A stretch of DNA of 5,567 nucleotides, taken from NCBI GenBank assembly GCA_049890295.1, contig JBMHBP010000020.1, positions 1-5,567 on the forward strand, written 5' to 3'. A model generated the notes under the pieces. The model saw only the letters and a program-made list of their open reading frames with translations. It had not been told where the DNA came from and did no database searches. Below, piece after piece: positions 4,684 to 5,567 of this stretch; position 1 is the stretch's first letter, and the number at the start of each line of letters is the position of its first letter. This stretch comes from GCA-2862585 sp049890295 (lineage in GTDB: Bacteria; Bacteroidota; Bacteroidia; Flavobacteriales; UBA7312). The position numbers and the translations under genes are program-made.

Positions 4684-5567
4684 AATTCTCTTCTTAGTCG
4701 AGCTGTTGGAATTCCTAATTGTTCACGATATTTTGCAACTGTACGTCTTGCTATATGAAAGCCTATTTCATCAAATTTTTCTGATAATAACTCATCAGAA
4801 TAAGGCTTCTTCTTATTCTCCTGTTCAATAATATCTTTCAAATGACTTTTCAGGACTTTGTTTGAGATAGTAGTACCATCTTTTTTACTAAAAGCATCGG
4901 AAAAAAACTCCTTAAGTAAGAATGTACCATAAGGTGTTTCAACGTATTTACTATTTGTTACTCTAGAAATAGTTGATATATCAAGCTTAATCTTTTCAGC
5001 TATATCGACTAACTTCATCGGCTTTAACAGTTGTTCATTACCACTTTTAAAAAAGTCAGATTGTATTTCTACAATACAATTCAAAGTATTAAGTAAGGTC
5101 TGTTCTCGCTGAATTAGGGCATTTACAAACCAATTTGCACCTTCAATTTTATCTTTTAAAAAACGAATAGCCTCTTTATCTCCCTTTCCTTTTTCCAATT
5201 CTACAAGCATATGTTTATAGTATTGGCTACTTTTTAGACGCCTTACTTTACTATTGTTTAAAGAAACCTTTATATCGTCATTTTCGATTTCTAGCTTGAA
5301 GTCTGGAGTGATGAACGTTTGACCCTCATCGTAGTGACTAAAGCTTGCGCCTGGCTTTGGATTAAGTTGTTCTATTTTTTTGTAGGCTAATTTTAATTCT
5401 TCTGAACTTACTTCAAAAACACGAATTAATTTTTCATAATTTCTGTTACTAAATGCGGTGTATTCATTAGCTAATATATTTTTTGCTAAGTCGGTTGCAG
5501 GACTTTTAGTTTTTTGATTGAGTTGTATTAGTAGACATTCTTTTAAATCTCTTGCGGCAACACCAAC
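4680..5567 (-). CDS. rpoN: RNA polymerase sigma-54 factor RpoN, C-terminal 295 residues (5' partial)
   Basis: The frame is open from the right edge of the window to the TGA at 4680-4682, so the true start lies beyond 5567 and the ATG at 5210 is internal. A whole sigma-54 is about 480 residues, so the N-terminal activator-interacting region I is missing. The visible part starts in the core-binding domain with GVAARDLKECLLIQL, followed by IEQLNPKPGASF and FITPDF, all standard sigma-54 landmarks. A helix-turn-helix, KLVDIAEKIKLDISTISRV (about 185-203 of the visible protein), recognises the -12 region. The RpoN box ARRTVAKYRE (273-282, bases 4722-4751) is perfect and reads the -24 element; the protein ends IPTARLRREL. 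It directs core RNA polymerase to -24/-12 promoters that need an AAA+ enhancer-binding activator. Its stop overlaps the start of the membrane protein gene by four bases. Confidence 0.97.
   Translation of the reverse strand, partial: VGVAARDLKECLLIQLNQKTKSPATDLAKNILANEYTAFSNRNYEKLIRVFEVSSEELKLAYKKIEQLNPKPGASFSHYDEGQTFITPDFKLEIENDDIKVSLNNSKVRRLKSSQYYKHMLVELEKGKGDKEAIRFLKDKIEGANWFVNALIQREQTLLNTLNCIVEIQSDFFKSGNEQLLKPMKLVDIAEKIKLDISTISRVTNSKYVETPYGTFLLKEFFSDAFSKKDGTTISNKVLKSHLKDIIEQENKKKPYSDELLSEKFDEIGFHIARRTVAKYREQLGIPTARLRREL

Noticed and set aside
5208..5210. ATG at 5210 as the start of a short RpoN-like protein
   Set aside because: The same frame continues open to the window edge and encodes conserved sigma-54 core-binding sequence (GVAARDLKECLLIQL, LNPKPG), so this ATG is internal.
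1..5567. Mobile element, toxin-antitoxin, phage or CRISPR-like system
   Set aside because: No transposase, integrase, target-site duplication, spaced direct repeats or defence-type domains are seen; every sizeable open frame is accounted for by a surface, membrane or sigma-factor gene.

Overview
The window looks like a piece of a Bacteroidota chromosome, most likely a member of the Flavobacteriales or a near relative. The base composition is AT-rich. Three proteins end in the C-terminal sorting domain used by the type IX secretion system (T9SS), which is restricted to this phylum. No start codon has a clear Shine-Dalgarno sequence, and one perfect TAnnTTTG promoter -7 element is visible. Genus cannot be told from these bases.

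Plus-strand half (1-3142). The window opens in the last 70 codons of a T9SS cargo protein, closed by a strong intrinsic terminator at 236-264. A GT4-type glycosyltransferase follows (272-1348). Next is a secreted protein with a signal peptide, an all-beta middle region, an SprB-like repeat and a T9SS sorting domain (1424-2488). A six-transmembrane rhomboid protease (2495-3142) starts at a TTG only 6 bases after that stop codon. This block ends in a hairpin that overlaps the rhomboid stop codon and probably also terminates the genes coming from the other side.

Minus-strand half (5567-3166). Reading right to left: the C-terminal 295 residues of the sigma-54 factor RpoN, still open at the window edge; an integral membrane protein whose residues match a degenerate PAP2 phosphatase signature, with its start overlapping the rpoN stop (ATGA); and a secreted C-type-lectin-like protein with a T9SS sorting domain, apparently with its own promoter. 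The two halves converge at 3143-3165.

Together the genes concern the cell envelope and surface: three secreted or surface-attached proteins, a glycosyltransferase, an intramembrane protease and a membrane protein, plus the housekeeping or regulatory factor RpoN. There is no mobile element, CRISPR array, tRNA or rRNA, and no gene-free stretch over 80 bases. I see no clear new defence or mobile system. The points most worth a second look are the close pairing of a T9SS cargo gene with a rhomboid gene, the altered PAP2 motif behind rpoN, the cysteine-depleted lectin fold, and several long perfect inverted repeats inside coding sequence.
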